Shown here one piece after another: positions 26,757-35,211 of a stretch of 64,000 bases of DNA. The notes beneath the pieces were generated by a model, which saw only the letters and a program-made list of their open reading frames with translations, searched no databases and was not told the origin of the DNA. Source of the stretch: Celeribacter ethanolicus (GTDB lineage: Bacteria > Pseudomonadota > Alphaproteobacteria > Rhodobacterales > Rhodobacteraceae); the NCBI RefSeq assembly GCF_001550095.1, contig NZ_LRUC01000013.1, positions 62,001-126,000 of the forward strand. The letters are read 5' to 3'. How positions within the stretch are numbered: position 1 is the first letter of the stretch; each line of letters starts with the position of its first letter. A program made the translations under genes and the position numbers.

Positions 26757-27220
26757 GACTGTCCCTTACTGAAGTCAACGGGCGCCCCGGGTTGGGTCAC
26801 GCCTCTGCCCAACCTGACGAAGCCGCACCGCACAGGCAAGGGGCGGGGCGGGCTTTGCGGCAAAAAGGACACGGTTTCCTTGCGGAAGAAAAAAACCTTT
26901 GCCTCAAATTCGGGCGTCATCCATGGTGCGCCCATTGCAAACAGCCACGAAGGAGGGCGACATGATCATCAGCATTCGACATACCCTCCGTGGACACGCC
27001 TCTGCGGCGATGACCCTGTGTGGCAAGGGAGCTGGCAAAGCTCTGCGATCTTAAACGATCCTTTTCCTGAAAACCCGTCATCGCTGCCGTGTCTGTTCTT
27101 TGCAACGGGCCGGTTAAGACGTCTTCTGATTTCCGACATTTTGTCTTGGATCGGGCGTCCGGGGCGGCCCATTTCTTCCAAAATCTCTCAATAGGGCCCG
27201 GTGTTTGCCGGGAAAATCTC
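26757..27220. other. Intergenic region between hupE and DUF1127 gene
   Basis: 464 bases of lower GC than the flanks. The only coding candidate I can support is the 30-codon ORF at 26962, which has a strong ribosome site. Pyrimidine-purine mixed sequence around 27060-27200 shows no clear promoter consensus or strong hairpin. It presumably carries the promoter of hupE (minus) and that of the DUF1127 gene (plus). Confidence 0.5.
26962..27054 (+). CDS. Possible 30-aa small protein or leader peptide
   Basis: ATG is preceded at 5 bases by a perfect AGGAGG (26951-26956), the best ribosome site in the region. It opens a 30-codon frame beginning MIISIRHTLRGHASAAM and ending KALRS, followed by TAA. 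The peptide is basic with no membrane segment. It could be a leader peptide, a true small protein, or a decayed gene. Only the strong ribosome site supports it. Confidence 0.35.
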   Translation: MIISIRHTLRGHASAAMTLCGKGAGKALRS

Positions 27221-27454
27221 ATGTTGGTTTCCAATCCCTCCGCGCCGCTTTCCCTGCGGCAGGCTCTGCAACCCCTGATCGAAAGTCACGGCTTCTGGCA
27301 GGTGCTCCGCGCCGCCTTTGCCGCGCGTGGCGCGCTCAAACGCGAGGCACGGCTGGCGAAAAAACCGGGCGATCTCAATGCACATCTGCGCCGTGACATC
27401 GGTCTGCCGCCCGAAGCGCCTCCGGGAAAGGCGGAGTGGCAGGATTTCCGCTGA
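27221..27454 (+). CDS. DUF1127 (YjiS-like) small protein
   Basis: 77-aa basic protein whose C-terminus carries the DUF1127 signature LNAHLRRDIGLPPE. The start at MLVSNPSAPL follows GGGAAA; the frame is open upstream but unlike the family. DUF1127 proteins are small Arg-rich proteins linked in other alphaproteobacteria to RNA turnover and phosphate or carbon metabolism; the role here is unknown. It converges on icd across a shared terminator. Confidence 0.75.
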   Translation: MLVSNPSAPLSLRQALQPLIESHGFWQVLRAAFAARGALKREARLAKKPGDLNAHLRRDIGLPPEAPPGKAEWQDFR

Positions 27455-27474
27455 TAGACTGCGCATGACATCGG

Positions 27475-27510
27475 CATAAAAAAGGCCGGAGCGTGCGAGC
27501 TCCGGCCTTT
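27475..27510. terminator. Bidirectional terminator between DUF1127 gene and icd
   Basis: AAAGGCCGGAGC-GTGCGA-GCTCCGGCCTTT is a 12-bp perfect stem. On the minus strand it runs into TTTTTTAT and on the plus strand it ends in TTT, so it serves icd best and the DUF1127 gene as well. Confidence 0.9.
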
Positions 27511-27532
27511 GTGGCGGGGTGGACTGGGGATC

Positions 27533-28747
27533 TCAGCCCGCCAGAGCCTTGTTCAGGTTCTCGTCGATCTTCTCGAGGAAGCCCATGGTGGTGAGCCAAC
27601 CCTGGTTCGGGCCGACGAGCAGGGCAAGGTCCTTGGTCATGAAACCGCTTTCGACGGTGTCGACGATGACTTTTTCCAGCGTGGTGGCAAAGCGCATGAG
27701 CTGTTCGTTGCCGTCGAGTTTCGCGCGGTGCTTCAGGCCGCCGGTCCAGGCGTAAATCGAGGCGATCGAGTTGGTCGATGTGGCTTCGCCCGCCTGATGC
27801 TGGCGATAGTGGCGTGTCACGGTGCCGTGGGCGGCTTCGGCCTCGACGATCTTGCCGTCTGGGGTCATGAGTTGCGAGGTCATGAGACCCAGCGAACCGA
27901 AGCCCTGCGCCACGGTGTCGGATTGCACGTCACCGTCGTAGTTTTTACAGGCCCAGACAAATTTCCCGGACCATTTCATCGCACAGGCGACCATGTCGTC
28001 GATCAGCCGGTGTTCGTACCAGATGCCCGCCTTTTTGAAGGCATCGGCGAATTCCTCTTCGTAGATCTCCTGGAAGATGTCCTTGAAGCGACCGTCATAG
28101 GCCTTGAGGATGGTGTTCTTGGTCGAGAGATAGACCGGCCAGCCGACGTTGAGACCGTAGTTCAGCGAGGCGCGGGCGAAATCGCGGATCGAGGCGTCGA
28201 GGTTGTACATGCCCATGAACACGCCCTCCGAGGGGGCGTCATAGACCACATGTTCGATCTCGGTGCCGTCCTCGCCGGTGAATTTCATCGTCAACTGCCC
28301 CTTGCCGGGGAAGCGGAAATCGGTGGCCTTATACTGGTCGCCGAAGGCGTGACGACCGACCACGATCGGGTTGGTCCAGCCGGGCACGAGGCGCGGCACG
28401 TTCTTGCAGATGATCGGCTGGCGGAACACCACCCCGCCGAGGATGTTGCGGATCGTGCCGTTGGGCGATTTCCACATTTTCTTGAGGCCGAATTCCTCGA
28501 CGCGTTGCTCGTCGGGGGTGATGGTCGCGCATTTGACGGCGACACCGACCTCCTTGGTCTTCATCGCGGCGTCGATGGTGATCTGGTCCTCGGTGGCGTC
28601 GCGCTCTTCGATGCCGAGATCGTAATAGAGCAGGTCGATGTCGAGGTAGGGCAGGATGAGTTTCTTCTTGATGAAATCCCACATGATGCGGGTCATCTCA
28701 TCGCCGTCCATCTCGACGATGGGGTTGTCTACCTTGATCTTGGTCAT
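27533..28747 (-). CDS. icd: NADP-dependent isocitrate dehydrogenase
   Basis: 404-aa TCA-cycle enzyme converting isocitrate to 2-oxoglutarate with NADP+. It belongs to the dimeric, eukaryote-like class, starting [20 protein letters not shown]. The family signature [19 protein letters not shown] lies near residue 273. The substrate residues TSNxS-equivalent (PNGTIRN) and the NADP-binding [11 protein letters not shown] are intact. The start at 28747 follows GGAGCTCCCCCAG; a longer frame upstream is not family-like. Its promoter region is the divergent spacer shared with the TonB receptor. Confidence 0.95.
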   Translation of the reverse strand: MTKIKVDNPIVEMDGDEMTRIMWDFIKKKLILPYLDIDLLYYDLGIEERDATEDQITIDAAMKTKEVGVAVKCATITPDEQRVEEFGLKKMWKSPNGTIRNILGGVVFRQPIICKNVPRLVPGWTNPIVVGRHAFGDQYKATDFRFPGKGQLTMKFTGEDGTEIEHVVYDAPSEGVFMGMYNLDASIRDFARASLNYGLNVGWPVYLSTKNTILKAYDGRFKDIFQEIYEEEFADAFKKAGIWYEHRLIDDMVACAMKWSGKFVWACKNYDGDVQSDTVAQGFGSLGLMTSQLMTPDGKIVEAEAAHGTVTRHYRQHQAGEATSTNSIASIYAWTGGLKHRAKLDGNEQLMRFATTLEKVIVDTVESGFMTKDLALLVGPNQGWLTTMGFLEKIDENLNKALAG

Positions 28748-28819
28748 CTGGGGGAGCTCCATGAGGGGTCTGGGAGAGTCGCTTTCTTTTAGACCATATC
28801 CGAGGCGAGTGGAAGATGT

Positions 28820-28839
28820 GCATACCATTGTATACCAAA
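28820..28839. promoter_or_regulatory. 10-bp direct repeat upstream of icd
   Basis: GCATACCATT and GTATACCAAA are adjacent repeats (on the icd strand TTTGGTATAC-AATGGTATGC), located 73-92 bases before the icd start. They overlap the likely -10 region (TATACA on the minus strand). GGTATAC-like half-sites are common in GntR-type operators; the regulator is unknown. Confidence 0.35.
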
Positions 28840-28942
28840 TTTTCACAAAGCTGAGAGTGGCGGTGGGGGTTCTGCGTGTTGCGGCCTTCGGCTTTGCCCG
28901 ATTTCGCGGCAGTTCATGCCGTCACGCAATGTGATTTTAAAG

Positions 28943-28969
28943 TTGACAGAAAAACTAAGAATTTATACA
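28943..28969 (+). promoter_or_regulatory. Candidate promoter of TonB receptor gene
   Basis: TTGACA (28943-28948) is a perfect -35, followed after 15 bases by TATACA (28964-28969). The spacing is slightly short. It would leave a leader of about 120 bases before the receptor ATG. No Fur or Irr box could be recognised with confidence. Confidence 0.4.
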
Positions 28970-29095
28970 CGGCGTCTCATACGCTTTCCCGGCAGGTGCA
29001 TGCCGGTGCCAGGCAGCCCAAGGTCCCCGAACCCGGCCCCCGAGATCACGAAAGCCCAAGCTTCAACCGATCCGGAGACATCAGAGGGGATTCTC

Positions 29096-31135
29096 ATGAC
29101 CGTATTTCTATGGCCCGAACGCGCCCGCGCCCGGCTGCTGCTCAGTGCCGCGCTGGTTCTGCCTGGCCTGCCGCTTGCCGCACAGGATATGACACAGCTC
29201 GACTTGATCGTGGTTCAGGGCGAAACGGAGGAGGGGGCAGAGACCCTCTCCGGCGGCTCCGTCAGCACGATCGACGGCACGGCGCTGGTCGAAACCTATG
29301 GCGGCGATGTTGCGACCGCGGTGCGCAATACGCCCGGTGCCTTCACCCGTTCGCCCTCCGACAGCCCGGCGGTTTCGGTGAACATCCGTGGCATGCAGGG
29401 CTTTGGCCGGGTCAACACCATGATCGACGGCATTCCGCAGACCTTCCGGAACATGTCGGGCCATGGCGGCTCCTATGACGATCAGGTCTATCTCGACCCC
29501 GGTCTTTTGGCCGAGGCGGACATTGCCAAGGGCGCGGTTGCCGGGGCGGCGGGTATGGGCGCACTGGCAGGGGCCGCGAATTTCCGCACCATCGGCATCG
29601 ACGATCTGCTGGAGGAAGGGGAGACCTCCGGCGGTATGGTGCGGCTGAGCTTCGGCGACAACGGCAAGGATGCGGCGGCGACGTTTGCGGGCGCGATGCA
29701 AAGCGCCGACGGCGTGTTCGGTGGCATGGCGGCGGTGAGCGGTTATAACGACGGGCCTTACAAAGACGGCGATGGCACGGAGACCAGTGAGTATTACAAG
29801 GACGAACCGCGCACGCTTCTGGCCAAGATGCGCTATCGCCCGTCGTCCGATCTCGAATTCAACCTGACCGCGCAGGATTACGACAACACCTTTTACCCGA
29901 CCAGTTCATCGGGCTACATCTGGGATGTGAAACGTCAGAGCGTGGTGGCGGAGATGGCCTATGATCCGGGCGATCCGCTGATCGACGTCAGCGCCAAACT
30001 GTACTGGCAGGAGCTGGATTTCAGCTTTCCGACCGGCGAAGGCAAGACCTCCGGTTCCTATCTTGGGCGGGATGGCACGGATGCGACGCTTGGGGGCGAT
30101 CTTTCCAATACAAGCCGCATCGCGCTGGCGAATGGAAAGCTGTTGCTGAATTACGGCGTCGCCTACACGGAGAACGATTTCGACATCAATGAATACGGCG
30201 GGTCGAACTCGGATGGCAAACTTGCGAAGTCCGGGGCCTTCCTGTCGGCGGCTTATGCGATTGGCAATTGGGAACTGGGCGGGGGCCTGCGTTACGATCA
30301 CTACAAGCTCACCGGGCTGATCGACAGCGACGAGGTGTCCCGCAGCGCTGGCGAATGGAACCCCAACCTGTCGGCGCGCTATCATCTGAGCGACGCCTGG
30401 TCTGTCTATGGCTCTTACGCCCAGACCATGCGCGCGCCGACGGTGACGGAAATGTTCTACGGCGGCGGTTCGCATGCGACGGCGGTCAACTCGGTTTTGA
30501 CCAACCCGGACCTTGAGGCGGAAAAGGCCGAGACCTTTGAGATCGGCGTGAGCTTTGCCCGCGAGGGGCTCTGGGCCGAGGCGGTGCTGTTCCAGTCGGA
30601 TATCGACGATTACATCGGGTATCAGCAGGATACGGACAGCAATGTGCGTTATGTGAACATTGATGGCACAACGCACATGCGCGGATTGGAATTGTCGGGC
30701 GGGTTCGAAAACGACCGGTTCTTTGGCAGCCTCGCTTTCACGCTCTCCGACACGGATCAGCCGATTGCCACCTATGCTGGCTATGGTCAGGACCAATACG
30801 GCGAACTGCCGGATCAGTACCTGACTCTCGATCTCGGAATGAAACTTTTGGAGGGCGATGCCCGGATCGGCACGCGGGTGCGCTATGTCGGGGAAAGCTC
30901 GATTGCGATCATGTCCTTCGTGACCGGCGAGGGGGCCGTGCAGCCGGTGGATGATTACACGGTGGTCGACCTTTATGCCTCCTGGGACGTCACGGACTCG
31001 TTGGAGCTTTACGCCAATATCGAGAACGTCGCCGATACCTATTACATCGACGCCTCGACCGGTTCGGTGGATTACGAAAACGACTTCGGTGGACGCGGGC
31101 GGACGATTCAGGTGGGGATGACCTACCGGTTCTGA
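29096..31135 (+). CDS. TonB-dependent receptor, heme/hemoglobin-receptor type
   Basis: 679-aa outer-membrane TonB-dependent receptor. The start is set by GAGGGGA at 29084-29090; a Sec signal covers residues 1-30 (ending LPLAAQD). The plug (about 45-170) has VRNTPGAFTRSPSDSPAVSV followed by IRGMQGFGRVNTMIDGIPQT. The barrel contains the FRAP-NPDL-like pair (MRAPTVTEMF, then NPDLEAEKAETFEIG) characteristic of heme/hemoglobin receptors, and ends in YRF as expected for BAM insertion. No hmuTUV, TonB or hemophore genes adjoin it in the window. Iron-heme uptake is the best call, but other ferric substrates cannot be excluded. Confidence 0.85.
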   Translation: MTVFLWPERARARLLLSAALVLPGLPLAAQDMTQLDLIVVQGETEEGAETLSGGSVSTIDGTALVETYGGDVATAVRNTPGAFTRSPSDSPAVSVNIRGMQGFGRVNTMIDGIPQTFRNMSGHGGSYDDQVYLDPGLLAEADIAKGAVAGAAGMGALAGAANFRTIGIDDLLEEGETSGGMVRLSFGDNGKDAAATFAGAMQSADGVFGGMAAVSGYNDGPYKDGDGTETSEYYKDEPRTLLAKMRYRPSSDLEFNLTAQDYDNTFYPTSSSGYIWDVKRQSVVAEMAYDPGDPLIDVSAKLYWQELDFSFPTGEGKTSGSYLGRDGTDATLGGDLSNTSRIALANGKLLLNYGVAYTENDFDINEYGGSNSDGKLAKSGAFLSAAYAIGNWELGGGLRYDHYKLTGLIDSDEVSRSAGEWNPNLSARYHLSDAWSVYGSYAQTMRAPTVTEMFYGGGSHATAVNSVLTNPDLEAEKAETFEIGVSFAREGLWAEAVLFQSDIDDYIGYQQDTDSNVRYVNIDGTTHMRGLELSGGFENDRFFGSLAFTLSDTDQPIATYAGYGQDQYGELPDQYLTLDLGMKLLEGDARIGTRVRYVGESSIAIMSFVTGEGAVQPVDDYTVVDLYASWDVTDSLELYANIENVADTYYIDASTGSVDYENDFGGRGRTIQVGMTYRF

Positions 31136-31161
31136 GCCCTTCGCGGATGGAATATCAGGCG

Positions 31162-31189
31162 GGCCTGCTCCTTCGGGGGCAGGCCTTTT
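31162..31189 (+). terminator. Terminator of TonB receptor gene
   Basis: GGCCTGCTCC-TTCG-GGGGCAGGCC forms a strong stem with a UUCG loop followed by TTTT, ending just before the stop of the convergent VIT1-type gene. Confidence 0.88.
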
Positions 31190-31193
31190 GGCG

Positions 31194-31880
31194 TCATCCC
31201 GCCACGATCACCCCGACCGCATAGGCGACCATGGCGCAGATGCCGCCGAGGAAGACCGTTTCCCCGATCGCGCGCCAGAGCCCGGCCCGCGTCGCCACAT
31301 GGCGCAACAGCCCCAGAAGTGTCAGTGCGAGCACGGTGGCGGCAACTGCGGCGGTAAACTGGTCGGGGCCGGGGAGGCCGAGGATATAGGGCAGGATCGG
31401 GATCACGCCGAAGCTCACGAAGGAGAGGAAGGTGATCAGCGCCCGTGGCCAGAGCGCCCCCTGACCGGGGTCTTCCAGCCCCTCGACCTGCGACAGGGTG
31501 ATCTCCGCCATCAGGCCAGGTGATTTGGCGGCCAGAGTTGCCATGGTGGTGGCGTCGAGCGTCGACAGCCCGTGGCCCTTGAGATGCCGGGTGAGCGCGC
31601 CGATCTGTGCCGAAGGATCGCGTGACAGCCGGGCTTGTCGCCGCCGGATCATGTCGCGCGCGGCGCGGGCAGAGAGGAATTCACCCAGCCCCATCGACGT
31701 CGCATCGGCAAAGAGATTGGCCAGCCCGAAGACCAGCACCGCCAGCGTGGCGAGCTCCCCGCCTCCCTCGGCATTGGCGCCCGCGTAACCTGCGACAATG
31801 GCGAAGGTGGTGACGATGCCGTCGTTGCCGCCATAGACGATCTGTTTCAGGTGATCGGTGAGCCTGGGCCTGGCGAACAT
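31194..31880 (-). CDS. VIT1/CCC1-family iron/manganese transporter
   Basis: 228-aa membrane protein of the VIT1/CCC1 family. The N-terminal motif LTDHLKQIVYGGNDGIVTTFAIVAGY is characteristic (first helix with the Asp-containing path), followed by LFADATSMGLGEFLSARAARD. Between helices 2 and 3 lies a hydrophilic segment (about 85-145) that carries the metal-collecting region in this family, here without the ferritin-like extension of MbfA. Three hydrophobic helices end the protein. It exports or sequesters Fe2+/Mn2+. It converges on the TonB receptor, so uptake and detoxification of iron may be neighbours. Confidence 0.85.
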   Translation of the reverse strand: MFARPRLTDHLKQIVYGGNDGIVTTFAIVAGYAGANAEGGGELATLAVLVFGLANLFADATSMGLGEFLSARAARDMIRRRQARLSRDPSAQIGALTRHLKGHGLSTLDATTMATLAAKSPGLMAEITLSQVEGLEDPGQGALWPRALITFLSFVSFGVIPILPYILGLPGPDQFTAAVAATVLALTLLGLLRHVATRAGLWRAIGETVFLGGICAMVAYAVGVIVAG

Positions 31881-32071
31881 GCTGGGGTCCTTCTTGCGCG
31901 TCTCGCATCCGACTGGCTGCGATGGTAGAAGAGAGCTATAGAGCGCTCCATGACATCGCTCAAACCCGATGTGGACCGGATTTTGCGGAGAAAGCCGGGG
32001 ATTTTATGGGGTATAATAATACCTATTTTTTAAGCATTTGTTTTTGAATGGAAAATCGAAGTGGCGGGCGC

Positions 32072-32098
32072 TTGACGCGGGGCGTGAAATGCTTAGAA
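32072..32098 (+). promoter_or_regulatory. Candidate rplM-rpsI promoter
   Basis: TTGACG (32072-32077) is followed after 15 bases by TTAGAA (32093-32098), 40 bases before the rplM start. This TTGAC...TTAGAAC layout fits housekeeping promoters of alphaproteobacterial ribosomal-protein genes. The region upstream also has a TATAAT at 32012-32017 without a good -35. Confidence 0.5.
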
Positions 32099-32137
32099 CA
32101 CGCTCAATCGAATTCCTATCCCATAAGGGCAAGAAAC

Positions 32138-32599
32138 ATGAAAACCTTTTCCGCTACTCCCGCGGACGTGGACAAGAAATGGATCCTGATCGACGCTGAA
32201 GGCGTCGTGCTGGGCCGTCTCGCTTCCATCGTCGCCATGCGCCTGCGTGGCAAACACAAAGCGACCTTCACCCCGTCCATGGACATGGGTGACAACGTCA
32301 TCGTGATCAACGCCGACAAAATCCAGTTGTCCGGCAAGAAGCGCACCGACGAGCGCTTCTACTGGCACACCGGCCACCCGGGCGGCATCAAATCCCGCAC
32401 CATCGGTCAGATCCTCGAAGGCGATCACCCGGAACGCGTCGTGACCAAAGCCGTGCAACGTATGCTGCCGGGCGGCAAGCTGTCCCGCCAGCAAATGACC
32501 AACCTGCGCGTTTACGCCGGCTCCGAGCACCCGCATGAAGCTCAGAGCCCGGAAGTGCTGGACGTCAAGTCCATGAACAAGAAAAACACCCGGAGCTGA
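32138..32599 (+). CDS. rplM: 50S ribosomal protein L13
   Basis: 153-aa ribosomal protein L13, an early assembly protein of the large subunit. The start [20 protein letters not shown] is family-typical and is preceded by AAGGGCAAG. The core [16 protein letters not shown], the segment [14 protein letters not shown] and the motif [11 protein letters not shown] are all present. It is followed after 5 bases by rpsI, the usual pairing. Confidence 0.97.
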   Translation: MKTFSATPADVDKKWILIDAEGVVLGRLASIVAMRLRGKHKATFTPSMDMGDNVIVINADKIQLSGKKRTDERFYWHTGHPGGIKSRTIGQILEGDHPERVVTKAVQRMLPGGKLSRQQMTNLRVYAGSEHPHEAQSPEVLDVKSMNKKNTRS

Positions 32600-32604
32600 G
32601 ACCG

Positions 32605-33093
32605 ATGGCTGAAGAAATCAAATCCCTCGACGCGCTGAGCGCAGTCGCCGGTGGTGAGACCCTCGTCGTCGAAGCCGCTGCCCCCCGTGAACCCGTTCGT
32701 GACGAACTGGGCCGTTCCTACGCCACCGGCAAGCGTAAAGACGCTGTCGCCCGCGTCTGGATCAAGCCGGGTTCCGGCAAGGTCACCGTGAACGGCAAGG
32801 ACATGTCCGTGTACTTCGCCCGTCCGGTGCTCCAGCTCATCGTGAAACAACCGGCCCAGATCGCCGGCGTCGAAGGTGAATTCGACGTTGTCGCCACCGT
32901 CAAAGGCGGCGGTCTCTCCGGTCAGGCCGGTGCTGTGAAACACGGCATCTCCAAAGCTCTGCAGCTCTACAACCCGGAACTGCGCGGCGCTCTGAAAGCC
33001 GCCGGCTTCCTGACCCGCGACTCCCGTGTTGTGGAACGGAAGAAATTCGGTAAGCGCAAAGCCCGCCGTTCCTTCCAGTTCTCCAAGCGTTAA
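32605..33093 (+). CDS. rpsI: 30S ribosomal protein S9
   Basis: 162-aa ribosomal protein S9. The N-terminal extension (about 30 residues, acidic) is typical of alphaproteobacteria; the core begins [18 protein letters not shown]. The C-terminus [15 protein letters not shown] is the tail that reaches the tRNA in the P site. It is co-transcribed with rplM and followed by a strong terminator. Confidence 0.97.
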   Translation: MAEEIKSLDALSAVAGGETLVVEAAAPREPVRDELGRSYATGKRKDAVARVWIKPGSGKVTVNGKDMSVYFARPVLQLIVKQPAQIAGVEGEFDVVATVKGGGLSGQAGAVKHGISKALQLYNPELRGALKAAGFLTRDSRVVERKKFGKRKARRSFQFSKR

Positions 33094-33116
33094 TCGCCGG
33101 ACTGGTCCAGAAATTC

Positions 33117-33143
33117 AAAGGGTCGCCTTCGGGCGGCCCTTTT
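33117..33143 (+). terminator. Terminator of rplM-rpsI
   Basis: AAAGGGTCGCC-TTCG-GGCGGCCCTTTT: an 8-bp GC stem with one mismatch-tolerant G-U/A-T extension, a UUCG loop and a T-run, 24 bases after rpsI. Confidence 0.9.
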
Positions 33144-33235
33144 CCATGCCGGAAGACGAAGCTGCGATCCCCTTGGCAACCCGGGCCCTGCGGTTCATAG
33201 TGGGGCAAATCCGTTCGATGCGAGCCGCCTGAAAT

Positions 33236-34285
33236 TTGTCCCATCCCTACGAAGATATTCCTTCGCGAAGTTTCTGGCGCAGCGGGGTGGTCGAGACCGA
33301 CCGCCAGAGCTGGCCGGGGATGTATATGCCGAAGGTGCGCATCAGGCGTGACACGGCCGTGGCCACGGCGGGGAGCTGTTTCGCCCAGCATATCGGCAAT
33401 TACCTGACGCTGGCCGGGGTCAATGTACTCGATGCCGAGCCCAAGCCGAAAGGGATGAGCGATGCGCTGGCCCGCCGCTATGGCTATGGCCTCTATTCGG
33501 CGCGCTATGGCAATGTCTACACCGCCCGGCAGATGCGCGAACTGCTCGAAGATGCCATTGCCGGGCAGGTCTACACCCGCCTGTTCCTGACCCGCGAAGA
33601 TCGCTGGTTCGATGCGTTGCGGCCCGGGGTGGAGCCCGAGGGTTGCGAGAGCCGGGAAGAGGCGATCGAACTCAGGCGCGAGCATCTCATGAAAGTGGCG
33701 TCTCTGGCGCAGATGGCGGATGTCTTCGTCTTCACCCTTGGCCTGACCGAGGGCTGGATACACACTGGGGTCAACCGCACCATGGCGATGGCTCCGGGCG
33801 TGATCGCGGGCAGCTATCGCAAGCGCCATGTGTTTCACAATTTCACCTATGACGAGATCATGGCCGATCTGGCCGAGATCCAGCGCCTGCTCAGGATGCT
33901 GAACAGGAACATCCGGCTCCTGCTGACCGTCTCGCCGGTGCCGCTCACGGCCACCGCCTCGGGTCAGCACGTTCTGGCGGCGACGACCTATTCGAAATCC
34001 GTGCTACGTGCTGCGGCGGGCGATTTCGCCGCCTCCCGGAAGAGTGTGGATTATTTCCCGTCCTATGAGCTGGTGACCACATGGGCCAACACCACGCCCG
34101 CCTTTGCCGCCAACCTGCGCTCGGTCCGGCCGGAGACGGTGGAGCGGGTCATGGCGATCTTCCTCACCGCACAGGGGCTTCTGGAGCCTGTCGAGGCGAT
34201 GCAGCATGAAGAGTTTTCCGACAGGGAGGAGGCGGAGGACGATGTGGTCTGCGAAGACGCGCTTCTGGAGGCGCTCCGGAAATGA
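33236..34285 (+). CDS. GSCFA-domain protein
   Basis: 349-aa protein of the GSCFA family, an SGNH-hydrolase-like fold in which the nucleophile block is GSCFA (residues 46-50, ATAGSCFAQHIG). The N-terminal text HPYEDIPSRSFWRSGV is family-typical, so the protein must begin at or near TTG 33236: an in-frame stop lies at 33230 and the next ATG (33320) would cut the conserved start. The ribosome site is weak. The central part contains FVFTLGLTEGWIH. GSCFA proteins are thought to be acyl-esterases or transferases on polysaccharides. It is followed after 24 bases by a gene with a GNSH motif. Confidence 0.85.
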   Translation: MSHPYEDIPSRSFWRSGVVETDRQSWPGMYMPKVRIRRDTAVATAGSCFAQHIGNYLTLAGVNVLDAEPKPKGMSDALARRYGYGLYSARYGNVYTARQMRELLEDAIAGQVYTRLFLTREDRWFDALRPGVEPEGCESREEAIELRREHLMKVASLAQMADVFVFTLGLTEGWIHTGVNRTMAMAPGVIAGSYRKRHVFHNFTYDEIMADLAEIQRLLRMLNRNIRLLLTVSPVPLTATASGQHVLAATTYSKSVLRAAAGDFAASRKSVDYFPSYELVTTWANTTPAFAANLRSVRPETVERVMAIFLTAQGLLEPVEAMQHEEFSDREEAEDDVVCEDALLEALRK

Positions 34286-34309
34286 AGCTGGCAAAGTGAA
34301 GGGGGCGAG

Positions 34310-35122
34310 ATGACCAAGCGGCTCTGCGTTCTGGGCAATTCCCACATGGCCGCCTTCGCCACGGCGGCGGAGCGCGATGCCGCGCGCTGGCCGGGGATGG
34401 CGCTCGACATGTTCGGGGCACATGGCGATGCGCTGTCGCGCTTCGAGGTGCAGGACGGGCGGTTTCTGAGCGAGGATGCAGAGGCACGGGCGCGGCTCGC
34501 CCATCTGGTCGGGCGTGACGCCTTTGCGCTCTCCGATTACGACGGTTTCGTCGTCACCGGGCTGCATGTTTCGGTCTTCACTTTCGTGCGGATGTTCCGT
34601 GAGCTGTCTTCGGTCGACATGCCCTCTGTGAAGGGGGCTTCGAATGCGCTGGAGGACGGGCGGCCTCTGGCGTCCGGGGCGATGCTCCGCGCCTATGGGG
34701 CGGAGCGGCTGATGCGCACCGGCGGGATAAAGCTTGCCCTGATGCTGCGCGCGGCGACCGAGGTGCCGGTCTTCGTCGCAAGCCAGCCGCGGCCCTCGGG
34801 GCGGGTGCGGGAGCGCGGCGGCACCTATCTTGGATTCAGCCAATTGGCGGCGCGGGGCGACGGGGGGTTCGTGTCCGACTGGTTCGACCGGGAGACAGAG
34901 GCGTTCTGTGCGTCCCGGCGGCTCAAGTTTATCCCGCAACCGGCGGAGACGGTGGAGGAGGGGCTGTTCACGAGCGAGTCCTTTCTGCGTGGCTCGGTGC
35001 GGCTTGCCAAGCGCAAAGGCCTGGCGCATGACGACGACGATGTGCTGCATGCCAATGCGGATTTTGCCCGTTTGATGGTCGATCAAGTGGCAGTTTCGAT
35101 GAATTTACCCATTGCGGCGTGA
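34310..35122 (+). CDS. SGNH-like partner of the GSCFA protein, unknown function
   Basis: 270-aa soluble protein beginning MTKRLCVLGNSHMAAF, where GNSH (residues 9-12) sits at the position of the nucleophile block in SGNH hydrolases. A hydrophobic strand FVVTGLHVSVF lies near residue 84 and VPVFVASQPRPSGR near 155 may give the oxyanion region. A C-terminal HANADFARLMVDQV offers a late His. There is no signal peptide. AAGGGGG precedes the ATG. Spacing and shared fold suggest it works with the GSCFA protein. The substrate is unknown. Confidence 0.72.
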   Translation: MTKRLCVLGNSHMAAFATAAERDAARWPGMALDMFGAHGDALSRFEVQDGRFLSEDAEARARLAHLVGRDAFALSDYDGFVVTGLHVSVFTFVRMFRELSSVDMPSVKGASNALEDGRPLASGAMLRAYGAERLMRTGGIKLALMLRAATEVPVFVASQPRPSGRVRERGGTYLGFSQLAARGDGGFVSDWFDRETEAFCASRRLKFIPQPAETVEEGLFTSESFLRGSVRLAKRKGLAHDDDDVLHANADFARLMVDQVAVSMNLPIAA

Positions 35123-35211
35123 GGCTTGCGGGTTGGCTCTTGCGCATTTGATCAAAAACCTCACAGGATCGGGAAAAGCGGTTCTCACAGGTGGGTCCAG
35201 GGGAAGAGGGC

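Larger units (their letters stand above)
28748..29095. other. Divergent intergenic region icd / TonB receptor
   Basis: 348 bases with an AT-rich centre. It holds the promoter of icd on the minus side, a 10-bp direct repeat (28820-28839) and a TTGACA promoter candidate for the receptor (28943-28969). No coding sequence is convincing: the plus frame from 28916 runs into the receptor gene but is not signal-like. Confidence 0.55.
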
